Below are positions 43,868 through 51,758 of a stretch of DNA of 64,000 bases, piece by piece (position 1 is the first letter of the stretch; each line of letters starts with the position of its first letter). This DNA is from Paenibacillus caseinilyticus. GTDB lineage: Bacteria; Bacillota; Bacilli; Paenibacillales; NBRC-103111. The notes under the pieces were generated by a model. It was not told where the DNA came from. It searched no databases and saw only the letters and a program-made list of their open reading frames with translations. Location of the stretch: the NCBI RefSeq assembly GCF_027533645.1, contig NZ_JAQAGY010000012.1, forward strand, positions 142,976 to 206,975, written 5' to 3'. The translations under genes and the position numbers were made by a program.

Positions 43868-44323
43868 ATGGAAGACCGGGAATGGGGCAGAGACAAGGAC
43901 GGGGCGGGCCTCGACGCGACGGACCGGCACATCCTGAGACTGCTGCAGACGAACAGCCGGCTGCAGTGGAAAGAGATCGGGCGGGAGGTGCATCTGACCG
44001 GGCAGGCGGTCGGCGGGCGCATCCGGCGCATGGAAGACCTCGGCGTAATCCGGGGATATACGGTAACCACCGATCCGGAGCGTACCGGCCGGAGCGTCAC
44101 CGCCCTGGTGACCGTCTTCCTGAAGTCGGCGTCCCATCACAGCCGGTTCAGGGAGTTCGTCCGCACGGAAGCGTGCATCGCGGAGGCGCACCGGATCTCG
44201 GGGGACGGCTGCTACCAGTTCAAGGCGCAGACCGGCACGCAGGAAGAGCTGAACGACCTGCTCGACCGGCTGCTCGAATACGGCAATTACCGGGTGCAGC
44301 TGTCACTCGGCCTCATCAAATAA
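43868..44323 (+). CDS. Lrp/AsnC-family regulator
   Basis: A 151-residue protein. The helix-turn-helix is LDATDRHILRLLQTNSRLQW followed by KEIGREVHLTGQAVGGRIRRM; the C-terminal RAM domain has EAHRISGDGCYQFKAQT and ends VQLSLGLIK. Family members respond to amino acids and often regulate adjacent transport or metabolism genes; no such neighbour stands out. AGGGAGGGG precedes the ATG. A terminator follows. Confidence 0.9.
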   Translation: MEDREWGRDKDGAGLDATDRHILRLLQTNSRLQWKEIGREVHLTGQAVGGRIRRMEDLGVIRGYTVTTDPERTGRSVTALVTVFLKSASHHSRFREFVRTEACIAEAHRISGDGCYQFKAQTGTQEELNDLLDRLLEYGNYRVQLSLGLIK

Positions 44324-44326
44324 AAC

Positions 44327-44353
44327 AACCGTCCTGGCGCACAGGACGGTTAT
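44327..44353 (+). terminator. Rho-independent terminator
   Basis: AACCGTCCTG (44327-44336) pairs with CAGGACGGTT (44342-44351), followed by ATT. A compact 10-bp stem after the Lrp gene. Confidence 0.75.
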
Positions 44354-44482
44354 TGGCTCTTTCGGTATCTTCAAGGGGAGGGCGACATAGCGATTCCTCT
44401 TCCTCGCACCGTGCGACTCGTACCGGATCCACTTCCAAGCTCGCATCTCATTTCTCATAGGAGGCATGGCTTTACATGCGAA

Positions 44483-44965
44483 TTACTCCAAGGTTGCCGC
44501 GCTGACATATACAGAACCTGAAGCGCCTGTGTCATTAGTAATGGTAATGATGTAATAACCGTACGATGACGATCCGTGGACATCTTCCGGATTAAGAACG
44601 AAAGCATCTTCCTCCCCAGAACCTAATACGGTACCGGAAGCCTTGCTGCCGATCAGGTAACCAAGACCATTCGGATACTTTACTTTGTAATAACATGTGT
44701 AGTTGTTCTTGATGTGAATACGCAGGTCGCCGCCGCCCCTATATCTGAAACTCGCGGCCCCGAATCTACTATAGGTGATCGTCTGGTCGAGGTTTTCGCT
44801 ATCTTGTGGTTTCATGTCGTCTGGGGCAGGAGGTGTAAATGTACCCGGTGCCGTCGAAACGGCTGGTGCTGCCGAAGCAGCCTGCGCGCTGCCGGCTGGT
44901 GCACTTCCGGTTATGCCTGCCGTAAGTGCAGCCGCAAGAGAAGCGAACAGCCATTTTTTCATCAT
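44483..44965 (-). CDS. Secreted small hypothetical protein
   Basis: 160 residues. A clear signal peptide (MKKWLFASLAAALTAGITG, cleavage near AQA|AS) precedes a proline-rich linker and a beta-rich domain with RYRGGGDLRIHIKNNYTCYY and YIITITNDTGASGSVYVSA. The compact fold resembles secreted jelly-roll or pre-peptidase-C-like modules, but I cannot name it. The ATG at 44965 has AGGGAG 8 bases upstream. Confidence 0.75.
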   Translation of the reverse strand: MMKKWLFASLAAALTAGITGSAPAGSAQAASAAPAVSTAPGTFTPPAPDDMKPQDSENLDQTITYSRFGAASFRYRGGGDLRIHIKNNYTCYYKVKYPNGLGYLIGSKASGTVLGSGEEDAFVLNPEDVHGSSSYGYYIITITNDTGASGSVYVSAATLE

Positions 44966-45078
44966 TCCATACACTCCCTACATCACCTTAATGTAATGGA
45001 TCATTGCAACCCCGCGGACACTTGATAAGGAAAGACGCCAGAATCCCCTGCCATCGTATCTTTGTTCACCGCCGGAGA

Positions 45079-45477
45079 CTAACGGTATTGGCGGCTCCTC
45101 CACCAGGCGATGCAAGGTTGGAGCACCATAGCGATGCAGAGTGCGGCGAACAGCGGCACATTGTGAAGCTCTCCGCTGCCGCGTGCGGTCCATTCGCCGA
45201 TGACCACCAGCAGGAGCAGCACCGCAAGCAGGACATAATAACTGATCGAAGCGCTCTCCTTGGCGATGGAGACGCCTCTTTCATCCAGCTTTTCCTCTGA
45301 TGAATTCCATGCGAACACGTTGAACAGCGTCGTAAGTACAATGGGAATCGAGATGAGGTCGCTTCCTCCGAGTGTTCGTCCCTGCAGCAGTTTGGCAGCA
45401 AGGAAGCCAACAACCAGCACCACGGCAATCACGGCAACGGCACGGCGGAGGTGATGAAGAGTGGACAGCCTTTGCAT
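45079..45477 (-). CDS. Small integral membrane protein
   Basis: 132 residues with four predicted hydrophobic segments (AVAVIAVVLVVGFLAA; ISIPIVLTTLFNVFAW; YVLLAVLLLLVVIGEW; LFAALCIAMVLQPCIAWW). No family recognised. The ATG at 45477 has AAGGAGG 8 bases upstream. Unknown function; the neighbours give no hint. Confidence 0.72.
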   Translation of the reverse strand: MQRLSTLHHLRRAVAVIAVVLVVGFLAAKLLQGRTLGGSDLISIPIVLTTLFNVFAWNSSEEKLDERGVSIAKESASISYYVLLAVLLLLVVIGEWTARGSGELHNVPLFAALCIAMVLQPCIAWWRSRQYR

Positions 45478-45860
45478 TGTGTGCTCCTCCTTCATTGGTT
45501 TACTGTATTGCGCCAGAAGGCGCCAAAGTTCATGGTGTACCTCCATAGAACTGTTCGTCCACAGTGACCACATGGGTGCCGCCGAGTCCAAAAGTAAGCG
45601 AAGGGCCCCGGATCGTACTTGCCGTTCTCGGTAGCATGGAAAGTCTGCCGCGATACCGCGGAGGCTATGGCTGGTCTGCGAAAGGCCTTTGGCGGTGTGC
45701 CTTTCGAGCTGTCATTAGCAGCCCAAGGGGTACTAGGCACAGTTAGTACTTTTATGGAGTGGAGGAAGTCCCTTACAATAGGAGTATACCAATATATGGG
45801 AAGTGCTGCATCCCCTAGGCAGCGTTTTGTTGACTGCGTATCTTTTGTAGGAGGACTATT

Positions 45861-46037
45861 ATGGACATTTATTATGCCAGCCTGTTCCTTGACCTGCTTC
45901 TGGCAGGCGCGGCGCTGGTACATTTTCTACGGACAGGCTCTCGCGGGGCCCTGGTGCTGCTGGCAGTCTCGCTTGGGGCTGCGGGTTTCGGGCTGGCGTT
46001 CTGGTACCTGTTCTTTCATAGAATGGGGGCGCCTTAG
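45861..46037 (+). CDS. 58-residue two-segment membrane protein
   Basis: A short gene with a very good TAGGAGG 6 bases before the ATG. It starts MDIYYASLFLDLLLAGAALV and continues through a second hydrophobic stretch (LVLLAVSLGAAGFGLAFWYL) to FFHRMGAP. Two membrane segments flank a short basic loop (HFLRTGSRG). No family recognised. It precedes fumC by about 175 bases on the same strand. Confidence 0.65.
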   Translation: MDIYYASLFLDLLLAGAALVHFLRTGSRGALVLLAVSLGAAGFGLAFWYLFFHRMGAP

Positions 46038-46213
46038 AAGTCTCGATGACCCGTTGCCTTCCATGGGAGAGATAGAGGCGGCTGGGAGAATGGAAGCCGG
46101 GATTTTGATACAGGTTTTGATACAGGGTTTCGAAATACAAATTTTCTTTCGAATGGCAGGAGTAGGAAATGGGGTAATATAGGTAGATGAGAACTCAAGG
46201 AGGGTGATGGAGC

Positions 46214-47608
46214 TTGGAAGGATTCAGAATCGAACGGGATACGATGGGCGAAATCAATGTGCCGGCGGATAAGCTGTGGGGAGCTCAGACGCAGCGCAGC
46301 AGCGAGAACTTCCGCATCGGAACCGAGCGGATGCCGCTGGAGGTGGTCCATGCCTTCGCGGTGCTGAAGAAGGCGGCGGCCCGGGCCAACGAGCGGCTCG
46401 GCAAGCTGGAGCCGGAGAAGGCGGAAGCGATCGCCGCGGCGGCTGACGAAGTCATCGAAGGCAAGTGGGACGCGGAGTTCCCGCTGGTCGTCTGGCAGAC
46501 TGGGAGCGGCACGCAATCGAATATGAATGCGAACGAAGTCATTGCCCGCCTCGCGAGCCAGCGGCTGGAGGAGGAGGGGAAGACGGTCCGCATCCATCCG
46601 AACGACGATGTGAACCGTTCGCAGAGCTCCAACGACACGTTCCCGACGGCGATGCATATCGCCGGTGTACTCGCGGTGGAGCAGCGTCTGCTGCCGGCGC
46701 TGGCAGAGCTTCAGGGGACACTGAAGGCCAAGATGGAAGAGTTCGCCGATATCGTGAAGATCGGCCGGACGCATCTGCAAGATGCGACGCCGCTGACGCT
46801 GGGCCAGGAGATCAGCGGATGGTGGGCGATGCTCGAGAAGAGCGGCGCCATGATCCGCCAGAGCGTGGAGACGATGCGGGAGCTGGCGATCGGCGGCACG
46901 GCGGTCGGCACGGGGCTGAACGCCCATCCGCGGTTCGGCGAGACGGCAGCGGAGGAGATCGCCAAGGAAACCGGCGTGCCGTTCGTATCGTCGGACAACA
47001 AGTTCCATGGACTGACGAGCCATGACCAGATCGTCTATACGCATGGGGCGGTGAAGGCGCTGGCGGCCGATCTTATGAAGATCGCCAACGACGTGCGCTG
47101 GCTGGCGAGCGGACCGCGCTGCGGCATCGGCGAGATCCGCATCCCGGAGAATGAGCCGGGCAGCTCGATCATGCCGGGCAAGGTCAACCCGACGCAGAGC
47201 GAAGCGCTGACCATGGTGGTCTGCCAGGTAATGGGCAACGATGCGGCGATCGGCTTCGCGGCCTCGCAGGGGAACTTCGAGCTCAACGTGTTTAAGCCCG
47301 TCATCATTCATAACTTCCTGCAGTCCGTCCGGCTGCTCTCCGACGCGATGGAGTCGTTCAACCGCAACTGCGTAGTCGGCATCGAACCGGACCGCGCGGT
47401 GATCCAGCGTTATCTGGAGCAGTCGCTGATGCTGGTGACGGCACTCAACCCGCACATCGGGTACGAGAAGGCGGCCTCGATCGCGAAGACCGCCCACAAG
47501 GAAGGGCTCACGCTGAAGGAAGCCGCCATGCGCAGCGGATACCTGACCGCGGAGCAGTTCGACAGCATTGTGCGTCCGGAGGATATGATTCATCCTTGGG
47601 ATTCGTAA
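46214..47608 (+). CDS. fumC: Class II fumarate hydratase
   Basis: A 464-residue TCA-cycle enzyme that interconverts fumarate and malate. Landmarks are [47 protein letters not shown], the catalytic-His region [16 protein letters not shown] and the signature [13 protein letters not shown]. The start is TTG, with GGAGGG about 9 bases upstream; no better in-frame ATG gives the family's N-terminus. A hairpin terminator follows. Confidence 0.95.
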   Translation: MEGFRIERDTMGEINVPADKLWGAQTQRSSENFRIGTERMPLEVVHAFAVLKKAAARANERLGKLEPEKAEAIAAAADEVIEGKWDAEFPLVVWQTGSGTQSNMNANEVIARLASQRLEEEGKTVRIHPNDDVNRSQSSNDTFPTAMHIAGVLAVEQRLLPALAELQGTLKAKMEEFADIVKIGRTHLQDATPLTLGQEISGWWAMLEKSGAMIRQSVETMRELAIGGTAVGTGLNAHPRFGETAAEEIAKETGVPFVSSDNKFHGLTSHDQIVYTHGAVKALAADLMKIANDVRWLASGPRCGIGEIRIPENEPGSSIMPGKVNPTQSEALTMVVCQVMGNDAAIGFAASQGNFELNVFKPVIIHNFLQSVRLLSDAMESFNRNCVVGIEPDRAVIQRYLEQSLMLVTALNPHIGYEKAASIAKTAHKEGLTLKEAAMRSGYLTAEQFDSIVRPEDMIHPWDS

Positions 47609-47677
47609 GAAGCGCAGAAAGGGCGGCAAAATCAGCGCCCGGCCTGTAGTGAACACTCCTAATGCAATTCTGCTACC

Positions 47678-47709
47678 ACGGAATTCCGCCTGAGCGGAGT
47701 TCCGTTTTG
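47678..47709 (+). terminator. Rho-independent terminator
   Basis: ACGGAATTCCGC (47678-47689) pairs with GCGGAGTTCCGT (47694-47705) with one mismatch, then TTTT. It ends fumC. Confidence 0.75.
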
Positions 47710-47869
47710 GCATACGTGGAGAGGGATACCATCCGGGCTGCGTCTGCGGATACGGAATTATTGTTGCGTTGCCTGCGTCCTTCTTGCGGCACATGAATGG
47801 GCAGCCCGTCATGGTCCAGGTGCGTGACATGGCTAGTGCAGGAGATATTCAATGTAAGAGGTGATTATT

Positions 47870-48025
47870 ATGCGTGGGGACAAAGCATTGCTCTCTTCCG
47901 GACTAGTGACAGTGCTTACTATAATTCTTGATTATTTATCTTGGGGCTGGGCAAGTTATGTAGTTATTTTTATTTTTAGTTTTTTGCTATTAGCATTGAT
48001 GTATGAAAGGGAAAAGTGGAAATAG
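47870..48025 (+). CDS. 51-residue membrane protein
   Basis: A short AT-rich gene with AAGAGGTGA 6 bases before the ATG. It starts MRGDKALLSSGLVTVLTIIL and has a second hydrophobic segment (YVVIFIFSFLLLALMY) before a charged end EREKWK. Two membrane segments, no family recognised. Confidence 0.6.
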   Translation: MRGDKALLSSGLVTVLTIILDYLSWGWASYVVIFIFSFLLLALMYEREKWK

Positions 48026-48540
48026 ATCTTTTCGAACCGATGCAATTCCGTCAGCAAGACGACGCTTTTTGATGTATGTAAGCCTTTCGAAATCTCACTT
48101 ATTTATGTTGGCACTAGTAGAGACCCCACCTGCCCGATAACTCAACGCTATTTTCCATCGGACATCAATCGGTAATGAGAGCCTTGGTTTCCTTTTGCCT
48201 CATGATATCTGCACCGGTACATAAGGCTAAAGGGGCAAACGGCAGGGGGGCATATCCGGGATTCGGCAGGCACGGCATCCCGTACTTCCAGCCTACGTTT
48301 TGTCAGGATGGATTTACCATGGGAAGGCAGGCAGGGCAGGTTCCTCCTAGCAGCAGGGGGAAGGGAGCAGATCTATGTGCCGTTAGCCTCTTTCTTGGGA
48401 AAGGGAAGTGGTGCTTAGGGTAATGTGGAATGCAGGGATTAATGCCTATTAAAAAGTGCTGTCAAGAAGAAAAACATAGTTCTATGAGCTCATAGAAACT
48501 CTGAATAATCCCGGATAAGATAAGGCTATCAAACGAGCTC
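48026..48540. other. Non-coding stretch upstream of the riboswitch
   Basis: No convincing gene. The end should hold the tad operon promoter. TAGA (48493-48496), 14 bases, CCGGATAA (48511-48518) faintly resembles a sigma-D promoter, and AATAAT around 48504 resembles a sigma-A -10 box; neither is strong. Confidence 0.35.
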
Positions 48541-48555
48541 GACGACAAAATTCGC

Positions 48556-48650
48556 CGATTCTCGATAAAGGCAAACCTGGTGAAAACCAGCGACGCAAAG
48601 CTACAGGGGCTACCGCGGCATGAAGCCGCAACGCCAGCCAGCTACCGAAA
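48556..48650 (+). ncRNA. Cyclic di-GMP-I (GEMM-I) riboswitch
   Basis: The aptamer shows the conserved strings in order: AAAGGCAAACC, a CTGGTGAAAACCAG hairpin with its GAAA loop, CGACGCAAAGC, a second hairpin CCGCGGCATGAAGCCGC, and the closing GCCAGCTACCG. This is the GEMM-I consensus, including the GNRA loop and its receptor region. It lies about 85 bases before the first gene of the Flp pilus operon and senses c-di-GMP. Confidence 0.92.
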
Positions 48651-48675
48651 GATGACGGGGTACATAGATGCACTC

Positions 48676-48730
48676 CCATCCCTCCTTTCGGCTGAAGCAG
48701 GGATATTTTGTATGAAAAGGAGGGGGAAAC
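48676..48730 (+). promoter_or_regulatory. Riboswitch expression platform with anti-Shine-Dalgarno
   Basis: CCCTCCTTT (48680-48688) is exactly complementary to AAAGGAGGG (48716-48724), the ribosome binding site of the DUF192 gene. The same region can instead form ATCCCT (from 48678) with AGGGAT (48699-48704). Two exclusive pairings suggest translational on/off control by the aptamer. Which state is c-di-GMP-bound cannot be told. Confidence 0.65.
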
Positions 48731-48734
48731 CAAA

Positions 48735-49094
48735 ATGAAGCTGGTGAATCTGGACACGGAAGAGATCCTGGCGTCAGACCTGCGCAGTGCGCAAACATTC
48801 GTGCAGCGGCTGCAGGGCCTGATGTTCTCGAAGGAGCTCCCGGCAGGCACCGGACTTCACATCCGTCCCTGCCGCTCAATCCACACGTTCTTCATGCGTT
48901 ATGCCATTGATGTGCTGTATTTGGACGAAGCGCTGGTTATTGTAGGCATGCAGGAGAGCCTGCAGCCGGGCCGCATAGGTCCGCTGATCCCGAAGGCCCA
49001 GTCGGTCATAGAACTTCCGGCGGGAAGTCTGGGGCAGACGCGTACGAAGAACGGACAAGCCGTAAGTATACAACCAAACCTAAACCAAACCTAA
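48735..49094 (+). CDS. DUF192-family protein at the head of the tad operon
   Basis: A 119-residue soluble protein of the DUF192 (COG1430) family. Landmarks are QRLQGLMFSKELPAGTGLHI, the RPCRSIHTFFMRYAIDVLYL block and VIELPAGS. Family function is unknown, though DUF192 genes recur near tad pilus loci. The AAAGGAGGGGG ribosome binding site is the one targeted by the riboswitch platform. The first flp gene begins 10 bases after its stop, so it shares the pilus transcript. Confidence 0.87.
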   Translation: MKLVNLDTEEILASDLRSAQTFVQRLQGLMFSKELPAGTGLHIRPCRSIHTFFMRYAIDVLYLDEALVIVGMQESLQPGRIGPLIPKAQSVIELPAGSLGQTRTKNGQAVSIQPNLNQT

Positions 49095-49104
49095 GGGAGA
49101 GAGA

Positions 49105-49293
49105 ATGAACATGATGAACAAATTCAAAGCACTGGTAACCGAAGAGCAGGGACAAGGCATGACGGAATACGGTCTGGTCCTGGGACTGATCGCTGTGGCG
49201 GTCGTAGCGACGCTCGTAATGCTCCGGACGGAGATCACGAACATTTTCACCGACGCCCTCACGACGGTACAGAGCCGCAATACGACGCCATAA
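49105..49293 (+). CDS. flp: Flp-type pilin, copy 1
   Basis: A 62-residue type IVb prepilin. A short leader ends at QGQG and the mature protein starts MTEYGLVLGLIAVAVVA, the Flp motif with Glu at +3 and Tyr at +4 after the CpaA cleavage site, then a 20-residue membrane/assembly helix. It is the major subunit of the Tad pilus. ATG at 49105 with AAGGGAG upstream; a second ATG at 49111 corresponds to the start used by copies 3 and 4. Confidence 0.93.
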   Translation: MNMMNKFKALVTEEQGQGMTEYGLVLGLIAVAVVATLVMLRTEITNIFTDALTTVQSRNTTP

Positions 49294-49349
49294 GCTGCAC
49301 GGAAGATCTACGATATAAGCGCAGGTCTTCGGAGCGTGGCAGGCTCACG

Positions 49350-49375
49350 GACTCGGAAGGTTTGCTGACTACAGA
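49350..49375 (+). other. Structured spacer after flp copy 1
   Basis: GGTCTTC (about 49325-49331) can pair through G-U contacts with GAAGGTT (about 49357-49363). The equivalent spacer after copy 2 forms the same helix with Watson-Crick pairs. There is no T-tract, so it is probably an mRNA-stabilising or processing hairpin rather than a terminator. Confidence 0.4.
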
Positions 49376-49565
49376 AGCTGACGGCAGCTTGATCGTACTG
49401 CCCTCTACAGTTGTTCGTTATTAAGAACAAATGAACTCGGACCGGCAACAAAAAATACTGTCATGCTCCATACGTAACAAGCCGTTCACACGTACAATTC
49501 GCAGGAATAAGATCGACTACTACGGATTCACATATCAAACCTAAACCAAACCTAAGGGAGAGAGA

Positions 49566-49754
49566 ATGAACATGATGAACAAATTCAAAGCGCTGGTAAC
49601 CGAAGAACAAGGACAAGGGATGACGGAGTACGGCTTGGTCCTGGGGCTGATCGCCGTGGCGGTCGTAGCGACGCTCGTAATGCTGCGGACGGAGATCACG
49701 AACATTTTCACCGACGCGCTCACGACGGTACAGAGCCGCAATACCACGCCTTAA
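49566..49754 (+). CDS. flp: Flp-type pilin, copy 2
   Basis: The protein is identical to copy 1 in all 62 residues, while the gene differs at many third codon positions, which shows that the copies are not very recent and are under protein-level selection. It has the same leader and ribosome binding site as copy 1. Confidence 0.93.
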   Translation: MNMMNKFKALVTEEQGQGMTEYGLVLGLIAVAVVATLVMLRTEITNIFTDALTTVQSRNTTP

Positions 49755-49949
49755 GGTGCGCGGAAGGCTCTACGATGTAAAGATAAGTCTTCGGAGGCGA
49801 GTGCAAGCTCACGGACACGGAAGACTCGCTGATAATGGATGCCGACGAAGAAGGATAGCACCACTCATCCGCAAATGTTCTTTATAAAGCACAGCTAATA
49901 CGGATTCACATATCAAACCCAAACCAAACCCAAGGGAGAGAATACGAAT

Positions 49950-50132
49950 ATGATGAACAAATTCAAAGCACTGGTAACCGAAGAACAGGGACAAGGGATG
50001 ACGGAGTACGGCCTGGTTCTGGGCCTGATCGCGGTGGCGGTCGTAGCGACGCTTGTGATGCTGCGGACGGAGATCACGAACATTTTCACCGACGCACTCA
50101 CAACCGTACAGAGCCGCAATACTACGCCATAA
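49950..50132 (+). CDS. flp: Flp-type pilin, copy 3
   Basis: 60 residues, identical to copies 1 and 2 from MMNKF on. The first ATG of copies 1 and 2 is ATA/ACG-like here, so translation starts at the second methionine. GGGAGAGAA precedes it. Confidence 0.93.
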   Translation: MMNKFKALVTEEQGQGMTEYGLVLGLIAVAVVATLVMLRTEITNIFTDALTTVQSRNTTP

Positions 50133-50346
50133 GGCAGTAGGATCAAAGAACTAGGAACAAGCAGCCCTGTTATTAAGGAAGAAAACGGATAGGCAAGTCT
50201 TGGCAGACGGAAGTCTTGCCTTCCCGAGCTGGATCAAGCTGGATGCGCAAAGTGTCTCCCCTGGAGGGAGCACGGATTGGCGGCAGGGAACCAACGAATA
50301 AAAATAGCGCTTACAATAAACTGCACCCAAGGGAGAGAATACGAAC

Positions 50347-50529
50347 ATGATGAACAAATTCAAAGCACTGGTAACGGAAGAACAGGGACAAGGGATGACG
50401 GAATACGGCCTGGTTCTGGGCCTGATCGCGGTGGCGGTCGTAGCGACGCTCGTGATGCTGCGGACCGAGATTACGAACATTTTCACCGACGCGCTCACGA
50501 CGGTACAGAGCCGCAGTACGACGCCTTAA
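50347..50529 (+). CDS. flp: Flp-type pilin, copy 4
   Basis: 60 residues. It differs from copy 3 only near the end (QSRSTTP in place of QSRNTTP). Its spacer to copy 3 is less conserved and contains a perfect GGCAAG/CTTGCC hairpin (about 50193-50222). Confidence 0.93.
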   Translation: MMNKFKALVTEEQGQGMTEYGLVLGLIAVAVVATLVMLRTEITNIFTDALTTVQSRSTTP

Positions 50530-50661
50530 GCTAAATCAAAGCATGCAGGATCTTCGTCCGCCTTCCGCTCGGGAGGCGGAACCCCTTCTTCGGCGGGCCG
50601 CAGCAGCGATCCGTAGAAGCATCGGGCAGGAAGAATCCATAACCGGAGAGGAGGAACCCGT

Positions 50662-51207
50662 ATGGAACAATTGATGCTGACCGATGCCGTGCTGCTCGCG
50701 GTACTGGCGGTATGTGTAGTGACGGATATTAGAAGCCGCAGGATCTATAACCTTGTCATCGCTCCAGGCCTGCTCGCCGCATTGGCGCTGCAGACCGTGC
50801 TCGGAGGCTGGGGCGGTCTCATGGAAGCCCTCATGGGCTTCGCTGCCGGGCTCGGCATTCTGCTCATCCCCTATCTTCTCGGAGGCATCGGGGCAGGCGA
50901 CGTCAAGCTGCTGGCATTGGTCGGCGCGTTCAAGGGAACGGCATTCGTCCTGACGGCGTCCCTGTATATGGCGCTGGCGGGCGGCGTCATGGCGCTGCTG
51001 GTGCTGCTGCTCCGCAAGGGGGCCAAGATGAGGCTGCAGCGGGTGTACGCAGCGCTGTGCAGTCTGCGGGCGGGGGTGATGCCTTCGGCGGGAGCGCTGC
51101 GTACATCCGCTTCCGAGGGGGGAGCGCCGGTGTATTTCCCTTACGGCCCGGCGATAGCGGGAGGATGTCTGCTCTGTTACGCCGCGAGAGGCTGGGGGAT
51201 CGGATGA
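50662..51207 (+). CDS. cpaA: Prepilin peptidase (A24B), CpaA/TadV
   Basis: A 181-residue integral membrane aspartyl protease. The two catalytic aspartates are in VVTDIRSRRIYN and GGIGAGDVKLL. Hydrophobic segments span most of the protein. It removes the Flp and TadE leader peptides. AGGAGG precedes the ATG. Its stop overlaps the tadE start (ATGA), giving translational coupling. Confidence 0.92.
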   Translation: MEQLMLTDAVLLAVLAVCVVTDIRSRRIYNLVIAPGLLAALALQTVLGGWGGLMEALMGFAAGLGILLIPYLLGGIGAGDVKLLALVGAFKGTAFVLTASLYMALAGGVMALLVLLLRKGAKMRLQRVYAALCSLRAGVMPSAGALRTSASEGGAPVYFPYGPAIAGGCLLCYAARGWGIG

Positions 51208-51716
51208 GAGAGCCCACAGACCATGCAACCGGCACAAGAGCCCGCAGCCGTGATGGCTGGAGAGAGAAGAGGCCGCCAGGGCAACTAGGCGACGGAAGAA
51301 GGCGGTGTGGTGCCGTCCGGACTCCTCTCCACCGTCTGCTGCGCGAACAGCGGGGTCAATCGATGACGGAACTGGCGCTGATGCTTCCGCTGCTGCTGTT
51401 CCTGGTGTGCGGCATCGTGGATTTTGGCCGGATCCTGTACGCCTACCTGCACTTGAATCTGGCGGCCCAGGAGACGGTGCGGCTCGGAGGGCTCGGGCGG
51501 AGTGATGCCGATATCACGGCTTTCGCCCGCAGCTATGTCAAGCTGGGGCCGGGGAGTACGCTCTCCGTGACGATCACGCCGCCGCAAGCCCAGCGCAAAT
51601 CGGGCGACTATGTCCGGATTACCCTGAAGTACCCGGTGAACTATATTACGCCTTTGGTGGGAGGGATGCTCCCGGCGCCCGTGGTGGCGGCGGATTCGAC
51701 GATCCGGGTGGAATAA
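51204..51716 (+). CDS. tadE: TadE-like pseudopilin
   Basis: A 170-residue protein. After a long basic, hydrophilic N-terminus, EQRGQSMTELALMLPLLLFL is a TadE prepilin-type site (Glu after the cleavage point) leading into a hydrophobic helix; the rest is an extracellular domain with repeated strands (VRITLKYPVNYITPLVGG). It is a minor pilin of the Tad apparatus. The start is set by the ATGA overlap with cpaA; a later start nearer the pseudopilin motif is possible because family members have shorter leaders. Confidence 0.87.
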   Translation: MREPTDHATGTRARSRDGWREKRPPGQLGDGRRRCGAVRTPLHRLLREQRGQSMTELALMLPLLLFLVCGIVDFGRILYAYLHLNLAAQETVRLGGLGRSDADITAFARSYVKLGPGSTLSVTITPPQAQRKSGDYVRITLKYPVNYITPLVGGMLPAPVVAADSTIRVE

Positions 51717-51758
51717 CGGAAATAACATTCATATGTGCAGAAAGAAAGGGGGATAGCG

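Larger units (their letters stand above)
49068..50535 (+). repeat. Fourfold tandem duplication of flp with its leader
   Basis: Four copies of a pilin gene and its upstream A/C-rich leader (AAACCTAAACCAAACCTAAG type, then GGGAGAGA). Leaders of copies 1 to 3 are nearly identical and copy 4 keeps only the last part. Coding copies differ mainly at silent positions. Spacers 1-2 and 2-3 are also related. Confidence 0.88.

Noticed and set aside
46034..47830. 598-codon minus-strand frame opposite fumC
   Set aside because: Arg/Leu/His-rich composition typical of an antisense shadow; fumC on the plus strand is unambiguous.
49068..50535. CRISPR-like repeat array
   Set aside because: The regular repeats are whole pilin genes with leaders, not short repeats with unique spacers, and no cas gene is nearby.
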